DNA of 64,000 bases from Reyranella massiliensis 521 (GCA_945860205.1 CAMARK010000012.1:1-64000), one strand, 5' to 3'; positions 8,642 through 16,962 are shown, counted from the first letter of the stretch. A program made the numbers and translations. Notes: generated from the letters alone by a model not told the origin.

Positions 8642-8846
8642 CCCCTTGCGTCGCTGGGGCGAAGTATTAAAAGGCCGCCGTTTTCGGGGATTAACCGTCC
8701 GCCCCTCTAGCGGAGTTGGCGTCAACAAACTTGGCTTCGGCCATGGCGCCCGCGACGGATCGCAAGGTCCGGACTGGCCAGACCGACGACATGGGAGTTC
8801 CGGCTCGCGTCGGGGGATTCTCGTGTCGTCGTGCAGCCGCGGCCCC
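8642..8846 (+). repeat. Copy 1 of the yybP-ykoY-like leader, altered in its core motif
   Basis: 205 bp aligned without gaps to 10131-10335 with 16 mismatches by my count (92% identity). Copy 2 precedes a TMEM165/GDT1 gene; this copy runs straight into a CusF-like reading frame. The conserved loop GGGGAGTA of copy 2 reads GGGGATTA here (8686-8693), so Mn(II) sensing may be lost. GGAGTTGGCGTCAACA and the GC-rich helices are kept. Confidence 0.85.
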
Positions 8847-9080
8847 GCCCTTGCCACCAGTCGCGATTCGAGCGCCGAGCTCATCAAGATCGACAAAGCG
8901 GCCGGCAAGATCACGCTGAAGCACGGGCCGATCAAGAACCTCGACATGGATTTCATGACGATGGTGTTCCGCGTTGCCGATCCGGCGCTGCTCGACAAGG
9001 CCAAGGCAGGCGACAAGGTCCGGTTCGAGGCCGATCGCATCAATTGCGCGATCACAATCACCGCGATGAAGGCGAAATGA
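8823..9080 (+). pseudogene. CusF-like copper-binding domain lacking its signal peptide
   Basis: The C-terminal 65 or so residues are a good CusF_Ec domain: ELIKIDKAAGKITLKHGPIK, then LDMDFMTMVF with the His and the Met-x-Met pair used for Cu(I)/Ag(I), Met replacing the usual Trp. CusF is a periplasmic metallochaperone handing metal to CusB. Here nothing resembling a signal peptide precedes the domain. The frame stays open upstream to a TTG at 8646 but through the duplicated leader RNA. GTG 8823 is the nearest in-frame start without that. The most likely reading is that the leader duplication replaced the 5' end, leaving a dead or cytoplasmic remnant. Confidence 0.65.
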
Positions 9081-9249
9081 GGGGTTACGAGGGCGCCGTG
9101 GCAAATCCGCCCCACAAACACCAAGACCCGGGTGCCTCAAAATTCGCCATGCTTGGCAACCTCGCGTCGCCTGTCGTGTTGCACCCACACGACAAGCCGC
9201 TCGTCCCCCCGGGCAAGCGGGCACTTTAACATTGCTGGAGATTTGAACC

Positions 9250-10068
9250 ATGTTGAAACATGTCGCTCTCTTGGGCGTGTTGGCCACCTTCGGCGCCGCC
9301 TCGGCCTATGGCCAGACGACCACGACACCCAACACGGCGCCGGCCAAGCCTGCTGCAAGCCCGCAAATAGCCACGGCCGTCGTCGATACCAAGAAGCTGA
9401 TCGGCCGCAATATCAGGAACTCCCAGAACGAGACGATCGGCGAGATCAAGTCGATCCAGCTCGGCAAGGACGGCAAGGTCGACACCGTGATGGTCGGCGT
9501 CGGCGGCTTTCTCGGCATGGGCGAACGCGAAGTGGCGCTGGCCTGGAAGGATCTCGTCATCGCCGACAACGGCGAGAAGGTCACGGTCAACATGACCAAG
9601 GACCAGCTCAAGGCCATGCCGGAGTACAAGTACACCGACCCGACCTACCGCGGCACGGTCTTCGGCGACAACACCACGCGCAGCACGACGACGGCGTCGG
9701 GCGACCGCATGGCCACCACGACGACAGCGACCACGGCCTCGACCGGTGACTTCAACGCCGCCGGCAACATCTCCGCCAACGCCCTGATCGGCGGCACGGT
9801 CAAGAACAGTGCCAATGAAACGGTCGGCACGGTGAGCGACGTCTACATCGACACCAACGGCGCCATCAAGCAGGTGGTCGTCTCGGTCGGTGGCTTCCTC
9901 GGTATGGGCGCGCGCTATGTCGCCGTGCCGTGGCAGGACATCAAGTCCTCGCGCGACGGCAACTCGCTTCTTCTGAAGACCAGCTGGACCAAGGACTCGC
10001 TGAAAGCGATGCCGGAATACAAGTACGAGCGTCGCGCCATGGCGACCCCGGCGGGCGAGAAGAAGTAG
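9250..10068 (+). CDS. Secreted protein with two PRC-barrel domains
   Basis: A 272-residue exported protein. The signal peptide ends near ASAYGQ. Two PRC-barrel repeats at about residues 45-130 and 180-262 share the segments IGRNIRNSQNETIGEI / IGGTVKNSANETVGTV, VGVGGFLGMG / VSVGGFLGMG, and LKAMPEYKY at each end. A Thr/Ser-rich linker joins them. PRC-barrels mediate protein or RNA contacts; secreted versions are common in Rhizobiales and Rhodospirillales and their function is not settled. It stands alone between the two leader copies, with a strong terminator after it. Start ATG follows CTGGAG. Confidence 0.88.
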   Translation: MLKHVALLGVLATFGAASAYGQTTTTPNTAPAKPAASPQIATAVVDTKKLIGRNIRNSQNETIGEIKSIQLGKDGKVDTVMVGVGGFLGMGEREVALAWKDLVIADNGEKVTVNMTKDQLKAMPEYKYTDPTYRGTVFGDNTTRSTTTASGDRMATTTTATTASTGDFNAAGNISANALIGGTVKNSANETVGTVSDVYIDTNGAIKQVVVSVGGFLGMGARYVAVPWQDIKSSRDGNSLLLKTSWTKDSLKAMPEYKYERRAMATPAGEKK

Positions 10069-10088
10069 TCGGTTCTGCGACAACGAAC

Positions 10089-10116
10089 GACGGCGCGGGC
10101 ATTGGCCCGCGCCGTC
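10089..10116 (+). terminator. Terminator hairpin after the PRC-barrel gene
   Basis: GACGGCGCGGGC (10089-10100) pairs perfectly with GCCCGCGCCGTC (10105-10116) around an ATTG loop. Only a short TTG follows, so termination strength is uncertain. Confidence 0.7.
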
Positions 10117-10130
10117 TTGCGTTGCGCCGG

Positions 10131-10335
10131 CCCCTTGCGTCGCTGGGACGAAGTGCTAAAAGACCGCCGTTTTCGGGGAGTAACCGTCCGCACCCTCAGC
10201 GGAGTTGGCGTCAACAAACTTGGCTTCGGCCATGGCGCCCACGACGGACCGCAAGGTCCGGACTGGCCAGACCGACGATATGGGAGTCCCGGCTCGGGTC
10301 GGGGGATTCTTGTGTCGTCGTGCAGCTGCGGCCCC
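10131..10335 (+). ncRNA. Probable yybP-ykoY manganese riboswitch (copy 2)
   Basis: The leader directly precedes a UPF0016/TMEM165 exporter, the classic partner of this riboswitch. It holds the diagnostic loop GGGGAGTA at 10175-10182, GC-rich helices, and the block GGAGTTGGCGTCAACA. Mn(II) binding would favour expression of the exporter. The assignment rests on the core loop, the structured GC-rich leader and the gene context; I could not run a covariance search. Confidence 0.7.
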
Positions 10336-10349
10336 CGGACGTTCATTTC

Positions 10350-10919
10350 ATGGAAATCATTCTCACGTCGATCGCCGTCGTTGCGATCGCCGAAATCGGC
10401 GACAAGACCCAGCTTCTGGCCATCGTGCTCGCGGCCCGGTTCCGCAAGCCGCTGCCGATCGTGCTCGGCATATTCGCAGCGACTCTGCTCAACCACGCCG
10501 TCGCCGCGACGTTCGGCTATCTGGTGGCGCAATGGCTGACGGGCGCCACCTTTCAGATCGTTCTGGGCGTCGCGTTCATTGGCATGGCGGTCTGGGCGCT
10601 CGTCCCCGACAAGCAGGACGAGAACGCGGCGAAGGTTTCGACGCGCGGCATCTTCCTCGCGACGCTCGTTGCCTTCTTCTTGGTGGAGATCGGCGACAAG
10701 ACACAGATCGCGACCTCGCTGCTGGCCGCGCAGTTCCACAACGTCGAGCTCGTCACCATCGGCACGACGATCGGCATGATGCTGGCGAATGTTCCGGCGG
10801 TTTATCTCGGCGAGGCGGCGACGAAGATCGTGCCCTTGAAACATGTGCGGATGGCCGCCGGCGCGATCTTTGCCGTCATCGGTGTCTGGGTCGTGCTCGC
10901 CGCTCTGAGTATTGCCTAG
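10350..10919 (+). CDS. TMEM165/GDT1 (UPF0016) family manganese/calcium exporter
   Basis: An inner-membrane cation transporter of 189 residues. Two inverted halves each carry the family signature E-x-G-D-K-T: AEIGDKTQLLA near residue 14 and VEIGDKTQIAT near residue 113. Six or seven hydrophobic helices surround them (VLGIFAATLLNHAVAATFGY, ILGVAF-like). Proteobacterial members such as MneA export Mn(II). A manganese riboswitch directly upstream supports manganese export here. ATG 10350 lies 14 nt after the end of the leader homology. The gene is monocistronic and converges on the desaturase pseudogene. Confidence 0.92.
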   Translation: MEIILTSIAVVAIAEIGDKTQLLAIVLAARFRKPLPIVLGIFAATLLNHAVAATFGYLVAQWLTGATFQIVLGVAFIGMAVWALVPDKQDENAAKVSTRGIFLATLVAFFLVEIGDKTQIATSLLAAQFHNVELVTIGTTIGMMLANVPAVYLGEAATKIVPLKHVRMAAGAIFAVIGVWVVLAALSIA

Positions 10920-10923
10920 TCTC

Positions 10924-11778
10924 TCAAGGGGAGCGTAGTCCCGGCGGCATCTCCCGGTTGATGGTGTAACCGCTTGCCGGCCCGAGCGCGGGCTGGACCA
11001 GCATCCGGTCGAGCCGCAGGTCGCGCCGTGTGCGGAACTGCTCGATGCCGATGGTCATGCCTTCATGGCCGTCTCGCGGTTGCGCGCGATAGGTGCCCAA
11101 CAGGCAATCCCACTACGGCAGATTGAAGCCGAAATTGCTGTTGGTCTCTTCAGGATGAACAGAATGATGGACGCGGTGCATGTCCGGCGTGACGACGATC
11201 CAGCGCAGGACGCGATCCATGGCTGCTGGCAGTCGGACGTTGCCGTGGTTGAACATGGACATGGCGTTCAACAGCACCTCGAAGATCAGCACCGCCAGGG
11301 CCGAGGGGCCGAGTGCTGCAATCACCAAAAACTTGATGCCCATCGACAGGGCGATCTCGACGGGATGGAACCGCAGCCCCGTCGTGACATCGAATTCGAG
11401 GTCGGCATGGTGCATGCGATGCAGGCGCCACAGCGCGGGGACGGCATGGAAGACGATGTGCTGCAGGTAGATCGCGAGATCGAGCGTTACGACGGCGAGG
11501 GGCAGGGCGAGCCAGCCTGGCAGGGCGATCGCATTGAATAGCCCCCAGCCGCATGCCTCGGCGGTGGCCGCCATGCCGACGGCCGCGGTCGGCAGCAGGA
11601 TGCGTATCAACACGGTGTTGAGGGTGACGATGCCGAGGTTGCTGGGCCACCGCACCAGCCGGCCGATCTTTTGAGGCCGGCGCGGGAACAGGGCTTCAGC
11701 CGACGCAAGCAGGGCGAAAACGGTGGCGCTGATGACGAGACGAATCATCGGCTCGTGATCGAGCAGGACTTCGGACAA
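10924..11778 (-). pseudogene. Sterol desaturase/fatty acid hydroxylase family gene with an in-frame amber stop
   Basis: Di-iron membrane hydroxylase family. The histidine motifs are present: HIVFH, HRMHH, and HRVHHS near the C-terminus. After NSNFGFNLP the codon at 11113-11115 (minus strand) is TAG where the family has Trp (LPWWDRL). Reading through gives WDCLLGTYRAQ and about 60 further in-frame residues to TGA at 10924, so a single TGG-to-TAG change explains everything. The start is TTG at 11778 with a perfect AGGAGG 6 nt upstream, giving LSEVLLDHEP before the first Met. A sequencing error or suppression would make it intact. It follows the nitroreductase gene by 17 nt. Confidence 0.85.
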
Positions 11779-11795
11779 GCGCTGCCTCCTGAAAC

Positions 11796-12458
11796 TCAGG
11801 AATGCATCGGACGAACCGGCGCCACGGGGCAATGCGGTGTCCGAGCACGTCGAGCTTGCGCGGCGGCCTTGCCGTTGAGTGGACCGCTCCAGTCGATGAC
11901 ATGGGCGTGCCGGTCCGGCCGCGCTGCCGGACCGGCGGCGCCCGGGGACGGCGCCTTGGCCGTTCCGACCGCGAGGAAGCCGACCAGCCGGCTCGGCGCC
12001 TGGAAGCCCAGCGCCGCGTTCACCTTCGGATCGTAGGTATTGGCGCCGGTCACCCACATGCCGGCGTAGCCCAGCATGTGGATGGCGTTCAGCATGTTCA
12101 TCGCCGCGGCGCCGGCCGACAGCATCTGCTCGATCTCGGGAATGGAATGGCCGGGTCGGATCTGGGCGCCGACGCCGATCAGCAGAGGAGTCCGGAGCGG
12201 CCAGGCGCGAATGCGATCGATCTGCGCCTGCGGCGCCTGGCGGTCGCGCCCCGCCGCCGCGAGGCAGTCGCTGAGCGCCATGCGGGCATCGCCGCGGATC
12301 AGCACGAAGCGCCATGGCCTGAGGCGGCCATGGTCGGGCGCTCGCAGCCCGGCCTCGAGGATCAGGTCGAGGTCGGCGCCCTGGGGCGCCGGATCTTCGA
12401 GCGCACCGACGGATTGGCGGGAGAGGAGCGGGTCGAGCAGGTGAGGGGAGGTGTGCAT
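11796..12458 (-). CDS. Nitroreductase family protein (YdjA-like)
   Basis: An FMN-dependent oxidoreductase of 220 residues. The N-terminus has the flavin-phosphate-binding pattern SRQSVGAL followed by EAGLRAPDHGRLRPWRFVLI, the short single-domain YdjA/TdsD type. AGAAAMNMLNAIHMLGYAGMWVTG is the second conserved region. The last 30 residues after DWSGPL are Arg/Ala-rich and probably not part of the fold. Physiological substrate unknown. A Fur-like dyad lies about 20 bp upstream of the start (12478-12498), so iron control is possible. It likely heads a transcript with the desaturase gene. Confidence 0.88.
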   Translation of the reverse strand: MHTSPHLLDPLLSRQSVGALEDPAPQGADLDLILEAGLRAPDHGRLRPWRFVLIRGDARMALSDCLAAAGRDRQAPQAQIDRIRAWPLRTPLLIGVGAQIRPGHSIPEIEQMLSAGAAAMNMLNAIHMLGYAGMWVTGANTYDPKVNAALGFQAPSRLVGFLAVGTAKAPSPGAAGPAARPDRHAHVIDWSGPLNGKAAAQARRARTPHCPVAPVRPMHS

Positions 12459-12477
12459 CGGGCAAGGATGCTATAGA

Positions 12478-12498
12478 TGCGAATGACTGTCATTTGCA
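12478..12498. promoter_or_regulatory. Fur/Mur-like inverted repeat
   Basis: Half-sites TGCGAATGAC (12478-12487) and GTCATTTGCA (12489-12498) flank a central T: a 10-1-10 dyad with one mismatch. It resembles Fur-family boxes of alphaproteobacteria. It is placed to control the nitroreductase gene on the minus strand and a possible small RNA on the plus strand. Confidence 0.5.
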
Positions 12499-12501
12499 TA
12501 G

Positions 12502-12592
12502 TTGCAAGTTCAGCAGGATATGATAGGGTATCTCCTGTAAGATGCCCTTTGTTACGCCCGCCCTTCGCAACCCCGAGGAGCGGGCGTTTTCG
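12502..12592 (+). ncRNA. Possible small RNA with its own promoter and terminator
   Basis: TTGCAA (12502-12507) and TAGGGT (12525-12530) are spaced 17 nt as -35 and -10. CAGGATAT/ATCTCCTG near 12511-12536 could pair, and a terminator ends at 12590. No ORF of note and no plus-strand gene follows. Very tentative. Confidence 0.25.
12554..12590 (+). terminator. Plus-strand rho-independent terminator without an upstream gene
   Basis: ACGCCCGC (12554-12561) pairs with GCGGGCGT (12580-12587), followed by TTTT. The T-run is on the plus strand, so it does not serve the minus-strand gene that ends at 12788. Confidence 0.55.
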
Positions 12593-12787
12593 TTGGGGCG
12601 GGGGCGCCGACGGCGAGAACGGTTTGGGACAGCTCCGCGATTCGGACCCGGTGCCGAAGCGTAGCGGCGGTGTCCCGGCGGGCTGCGCAAATCGTTGAAC
12701 TGGCGTGCGAATCGCATCGTCGCGGCACACGCAGCGGCACAGCTGCCGCCTGGCAGCGGGACACTTCGTGTGCCGCTGCTTGGTCGA

Positions 12788-13768
12788 TCACTGGGGCTCG
12801 ATCTTGGCGATCTTGACGTATTCCGCCCACTTGGCGCGTTCGTCGCGATCCTGCTGGGCGCACTGTTCCAGGGTGAGCGGCCGCGAGGTCAGCGCGAACT
12901 CGTTGGCGAGGCGATTCTTGATGTCGGGCGAGGAGAGCGCCTCGTTGATCAGCGCGTTCAGCCGCTCCTGCACCGGCCTGGGCGTCGCCTTCGGAACGGC
13001 GATGGCGAGGAAGCCCGTGGTGGTGAAGCCGGGGAAGCTCTCGGCCAGGGTCGGCAGGTCGGGATAGAGCGGGCTGCGCGCCGGCAGGGTCAGCGCCAGC
13101 GGCCGCGCCTTGTTGGCCACGACCTGGCCGCGGCCTGCCGTGAGGTCGACGAACATGAACTGGATGGCGCCGGCGTAGAGGTCGTTCCAGGCGTTGCCGA
13201 TCGCCTTGTAGGCCACGCCCTGCCATTCGACGCCGGCGCGCGCCGCCAGCACCTCGGCCGGGACCTGCGAGCTTGCGTTGAAATAGCCGAAGTTCAATTT
13301 GCCCGGGTTGGCTTTGGCATAGGTCAGCAGGTCGGTCAGCGTCTTGTGCGGGCTGTTCTCCGGCACCACGAGGAAGGCGCCGGACGAGCCGATGATGCCG
13401 ACGACGGTAAAGTCCTTCTCCGGGTCGTAGCCCGGGTTCTTGTACATGTGGACGTTGGCGGCGTTGGTCGAGGTCGTGGCCAGCATCAGCGTGTAGCCGT
13501 CGGGCGGCGCGGTCTTGACGGCGAGCGCGCCGACGATGCCGTTGGCCCCAGGCTTGTTCTCGACCACGAAGGGCTGGCCGGTCTTGTCCTCGATGTACTT
13601 GCCGACCAGGCGTGCGGTGATGTCACCCGACCCGCCCGGTGCGAAGGGCACGATGATGCGGATCGCCTTGGTCGGGAAGGTTTCGGTCTGCGCTGCCGCC
13701 GGAAGCGCCGCGAGGAGCGGCAGGGTGAAAACCGCGCGGCGAGAAAGCGATGTGCGAAATGAGGTCAT
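12788..13768 (-). CDS. Bug/TctC family solute-binding protein
   Basis: Periplasmic substrate-binding protein of the tripartite tricarboxylate transporter type, 326 residues, usual length. The signal peptide (residues 1-26, RRAVFTLPLLAALPAAAQ) precedes the Bug hallmark IIVPFAPGGSGDITARLVG and VENKPGANG, with APPDGYTL in the next conserved block. These proteins bind small carboxylates; the ligand cannot be read from sequence. No TctA or TctB membrane genes are near, the usual situation for the expanded Bug family. It is divergent from the CoA-transferase gene, which may act in the same catabolism. Confidence 0.93.
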   Translation of the reverse strand: MTSFRTSLSRRAVFTLPLLAALPAAAQTETFPTKAIRIIVPFAPGGSGDITARLVGKYIEDKTGQPFVVENKPGANGIVGALAVKTAPPDGYTLMLATTSTNAANVHMYKNPGYDPEKDFTVVGIIGSSGAFLVVPENSPHKTLTDLLTYAKANPGKLNFGYFNASSQVPAEVLAARAGVEWQGVAYKAIGNAWNDLYAGAIQFMFVDLTAGRGQVVANKARPLALTLPARSPLYPDLPTLAESFPGFTTTGFLAIAVPKATPRPVQERLNALINEALSSPDIKNRLANEFALTSRPLTLEQCAQQDRDERAKWAEYVKIAKIEPQ

Positions 13769-13834
13769 GGCGCGGCAGTCTAATGCAAAGCCCGCGCATG
13801 GACAGTGCGCCGCTTGCAGCCCTACCTTGCAGTC

Positions 13835-15043
13835 ATGGCAACATCAGGTCGGCCGCCGCTCGACGGCATTCGCATCATCGATTTCTCCCGCGTGATTGCG
13901 GGGCCCATGTGCACCCAGATGCTCTCCGACATGGGCGCCGAGGTGATCAAGATCGAGAACCCCGACGGCGGCGACGACACGCGCAAGGGCGCGGGGCCGC
14001 GGGCCGGCGGCGAGACGGGCGAAAGCCACTTCTTCATGACCTACAACCGGGGCAAGAAGAGCGTCGCGCTCGACTTCACCAAGCCCGACGGTCAGGCACT
14101 CGTGCACAAGCTGCTCGGATCAGCCGACGTCATGCTGGAGAATTTCCGCCCCGGCGTGCTCAAGAAATACGGCCTCGATTACGCCAGCCTCTCGAAGAAA
14201 TATCCGAAGCTGATCTACCTCTCGATCTCGGCCTATGGCCAGACCGGGCCGTTGTCGGACCGGCCGGGCTACGATCCGGTGCTGCAGGCCGAGTCGGGCA
14301 TGATGAGCGTCAACGGCGAGGCCGACGGCGAGGGGCTGCGCCACGCCATCGCCATTGTCGACACCATGACGGCGATCCATTCGGTGGCTGCGATCAACGC
14401 GGCGCTCTATGCGCGGCGCGACACCAACAAGGGCCAGCAGATCGACCTCGCGCTCTATGACACGGCGCTGGTCTCGCTCGGCAATCTCGGCTCGTACTAC
14501 CTGATCGGCGGTGATCAGCCCAAGCGCGCCGGCAACGGCCATTTCGCCTCGGCGCCCAACAGCTCCTTCGATACGTCGAATGGCAAGATCTACATGGCGG
14601 TGGCCAACCAGAAGCTGTTCGTCGACACCTGCAAGGCGATGGGCCACCCCGAATGGGCGACCGATCCGCGCTTTTCGACGATCGCCCAGCGCGTCGCCAA
14701 CAAGCCCGAGCTGACGCGCCTGATGGAAGAGGTGCTGGTGACCGACACCAAGGAGAACTGGACGCAGAAGCTGCGCCATCTGCCGGCCGGGCCGATCCGC
14801 ACCATGAAGGAGGCGCTCGACGAGCCCGAGGTGAAGCGCCGCGGCATGCTGAAGAATTACAAGCACACCAGGGTCGGCGACGTGCCGCTGATCGGCTCGA
14901 ACTACCGCTTCTCCGACACGCCGGTCGACGACACGCGCCCGCCGCCGTCGCTGGGCGAGCATACCGACCGGGTGCTGCGCGAGGTGGCCGGCGTGAGCGA
15001 CGCCGAGCTGGCGGCGCTGCGCGGCAACAAGATCATCGGCTGA
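13835..15043 (+). CDS. CaiB/BaiF (family III) CoA-transferase
   Basis: It moves CoA between carboxylic acids. The fold is recognisable from LDGIRIIDFSRVIAGPMCTQMLSDMGAEVIK-type opening segments, followed by NRGKKSVALDFTKPDG, DVMLENFRPGVLKKYGLDY (with the catalytic Asp of family III expected in the ENFRPG region) and GQTGPLSDRPGYDPVLQAESG. About 402 residues from ATG 13835; a GTG at 13805 would add ten residues without better support. The specific acid is unknown. Divergent TctC at 13768 suggests uptake and activation of one carboxylate. Confidence 0.93.
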   Translation: MATSGRPPLDGIRIIDFSRVIAGPMCTQMLSDMGAEVIKIENPDGGDDTRKGAGPRAGGETGESHFFMTYNRGKKSVALDFTKPDGQALVHKLLGSADVMLENFRPGVLKKYGLDYASLSKKYPKLIYLSISAYGQTGPLSDRPGYDPVLQAESGMMSVNGEADGEGLRHAIAIVDTMTAIHSVAAINAALYARRDTNKGQQIDLALYDTALVSLGNLGSYYLIGGDQPKRAGNGHFASAPNSSFDTSNGKIYMAVANQKLFVDTCKAMGHPEWATDPRFSTIAQRVANKPELTRLMEEVLVTDTKENWTQKLRHLPAGPIRTMKEALDEPEVKRRGMLKNYKHTRVGDVPLIGSNYRFSDTPVDDTRPPPSLGEHTDRVLREVAGVSDAELAALRGNKIIG

Positions 15044-15088
15044 GTTCCCGGCGTAGCGCGGGCCGTCTCGCTGCGGTAAACCGGCGTC

Positions 15089-16225
15089 ATGGCCGCCGCT
15101 TCCACCCGCGACATCCGCCTCGACCTGTTCCGTGGGCTGGCGCTGTGGTTCATCTTCCTCGACCACATCCCGACCAACATCGTGAGCTGGCTGACCGTGC
15201 GCAATTACGGTTTCAGCGACGCCACCGAGATCTTTGTCTACATCTCCGGCTACACCGCCGTGATCGCCTACAGCCGCATGATGGAGCGCGAGGGGTGGAC
15301 CCGCGCCGCCGCCCGCATCTATCGCCGCGTCTGGCAGCTCTACGTCGCCCACATCCTGCTGTTCGTGGCCTTCTCCGCCCAGATCGCCTTCGTCTCGATC
15401 GCGCGCGACACGCCGGCCCTGATCGAGGAGATGGAGCTTCTGGGCCTGGGCCAGAATCCCTACCGCGCCATCCTCGAGGCGGCGCTGCTCAGGTTCCGTC
15501 CGGTCAATCTCGACGTGCTGCCGCTCTACATCGTCCTGCTGGCGGCCTTCCCGCTGGTCCTGCCGGCGGTGGTGCGCTGGCCGCTCGGCGTGATCGCCGT
15601 CTCGGTCGCCCTCTATGCGGTGACCTGCCACTACAACTGGAGCCTGCCGGCCTACCCCGAAGAGAAGGTCTGGTACTTCAACCCGATGGCTTGGCAGGTC
15701 GTGTTCCACGTCGGGGCGGCCTGCGCTGTGCTCGGCCCCAGGATCGCCTGGCTGGATCGCTTCCGCTGGCCGCTGACGGTATTGGCCGTCGCCTTTCTGT
15801 TGTTTTCGGCCTTTATTGCGCTTTCCTGGCACTACAATCCGCTGGAACGGCTGATTCCGGCCTGGGTCTCCCGGCAGATCTATCCGATCGACAAGACCAA
15901 CATCGATGTCCTGAGATTCCTGCATTTCCTGGCGGTCGCCTGGGTGGTCCGCCTGCTAGTGCCGATCGACGCACCCTTCCTGAAATGGCGGATCTGGCAG
16001 CCACTTCGCAGGTGCGGTGAGGCCTCGTTGCTCATATTCTGCATCGGTACCTTCCTGGCCCTCTCGGGCCAGGTGATCGTCAGCCAACACGAAGATTCGA
16101 TTTTGTCGCAGATTGTCGTAAGCATCGCAGGCATCGCGATCATGTCCTTGGCGGCCTATGTCGCGGCCTGGTTCAAAGCAGGCGAGACGGCGCGCGCGCC
16201 GCGTGTCGCCAAGGCGGCCGAATGA
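15089..16225 (+). CDS. OpgC-type membrane acyltransferase
   Basis: A 378-residue polytopic membrane protein of the OpgC family, which in other bacteria succinylates osmoregulated periplasmic glucans. The opening DIRLDLFRGLALWFIFLDHI and then FSDATEIFVYISGY are family hallmarks. About ten hydrophobic helices follow. The stop overlaps the start of the SGNH hydrolase gene, so the two are translationally coupled and may act on the same acylated glycan. No opgGH genes are in the window, so the glucan link is by family only. Confidence 0.88.
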   Translation: MAAASTRDIRLDLFRGLALWFIFLDHIPTNIVSWLTVRNYGFSDATEIFVYISGYTAVIAYSRMMEREGWTRAAARIYRRVWQLYVAHILLFVAFSAQIAFVSIARDTPALIEEMELLGLGQNPYRAILEAALLRFRPVNLDVLPLYIVLLAAFPLVLPAVVRWPLGVIAVSVALYAVTCHYNWSLPAYPEEKVWYFNPMAWQVVFHVGAACAVLGPRIAWLDRFRWPLTVLAVAFLLFSAFIALSWHYNPLERLIPAWVSRQIYPIDKTNIDVLRFLHFLAVAWVVRLLVPIDAPFLKWRIWQPLRRCGEASLLIFCIGTFLALSGQVIVSQHEDSILSQIVVSIAGIAIMSLAAYVAAWFKAGETARAPRVAKAAE

Positions 16226-16962
16226 GAAGGTGCCTCCTCTGGCTGGCGGCGGCCGCCGCGCTTCTGGTGCCGGCGACGGCGTCGCCGCAATCGATGACGG
16301 CCTGCCGCGCCAAGCCCGAGCTTCTGAAAATCGGCTCGACGCTGCCGGTCGCGCGCAAGGCGATGACTGAGCGCAAGCACCTCCGCATCATCACGCTCGG
16401 CTCCTCGTCGACGGCAGGCTACGGCGTGTCCAACCCGGCCTACGCCTATCCCATGCAGCTCCGCATCGGTCTCGAGAAGGCGCTGCCCGGCATTGAAATC
16501 GAAGTGATCAATCGCGGCATCGGTGGCCAGGATGTCGAGGAGATGGCGGCCCGCATGCGCGCGGACATGATGTCCAACCCGCCGTCGCTGGTGATCTGGC
16601 AAACCGGCACCAATGCCGCGATGCGCCACATGCCGCTCGACCTGTTCGAGCAGCGGTTGCGCGAGGGCATCAAGCTCGGCCAATCGCTCGGCGCCGACTT
16701 CGTGCTGATGACCCTGCAGTATGCACCCGCGGTCGTGGCGCTTCAGGACGAGGAAGTATACGAGCGCGTCATGGCGAAGGTGGCGGCGGAGGTCGGCGCC
16801 GGCCTGTTCCGCCGCTACGACATCATGCGGAGCTGGTACGACGACGGCATGCCCTACGCCCAGTTCGTACAGCTCGACGGATTGCACCTCAACGATTTCG
16901 GCCAGAAATGCATCGGCAGGCTCCTGACCCGCTCGATCCTCGGTGCGCTGACTGGCCCCTAG
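16222..16962 (+). CDS. Secreted SGNH/GDSL hydrolase
   Basis: A 246-residue exported esterase-type hydrolase. The signal peptide ends PATASPQS. Block I is ITLGSSSTAGYG (nucleophile Ser near residue 59), block II RGIGGQD (Gly), block III QTGTNAA (Asn), and the catalytic Asp-His pair is in LDGLHLNDFG near residue 226. This is the complete SGNH set. It overlaps OpgC by 4 bp (ATGA), suggesting it removes or edits acyl groups on an OpgC-modified polymer; that link is inference. Confidence 0.9.
   Translation: MRRCLLWLAAAAALLVPATASPQSMTACRAKPELLKIGSTLPVARKAMTERKHLRIITLGSSSTAGYGVSNPAYAYPMQLRIGLEKALPGIEIEVINRGIGGQDVEEMAARMRADMMSNPPSLVIWQTGTNAAMRHMPLDLFEQRLREGIKLGQSLGADFVLMTLQYAPAVVALQDEEVYERVMAKVAAEVGAGLFRRYDIMRSWYDDGMPYAQFVQLDGLHLNDFGQKCIGRLLTRSILGALTGP

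Larger units (their letters stand above)
12459..12787. other. 329-bp intergenic region with regulatory elements but no gene
   Basis: It separates the nitroreductase start from the end of the tctC gene, both on the minus strand. It holds a Fur-like dyad (12478-12498), a promoter-like block with a 17-mer shared with 34628-34644, and a plus-strand terminator (12554-12590). Nothing recognisable was seen from 12591 to 12787. Confidence 0.6.

Noticed and set aside
14120-15925. A 601-codon open frame on the minus strand across the CoA-transferase and OpgC genes
   Set aside because: Antisense frame produced by high GC; Arg/Asp/Gln-rich, no family motif, while the plus-strand proteins are clear families.
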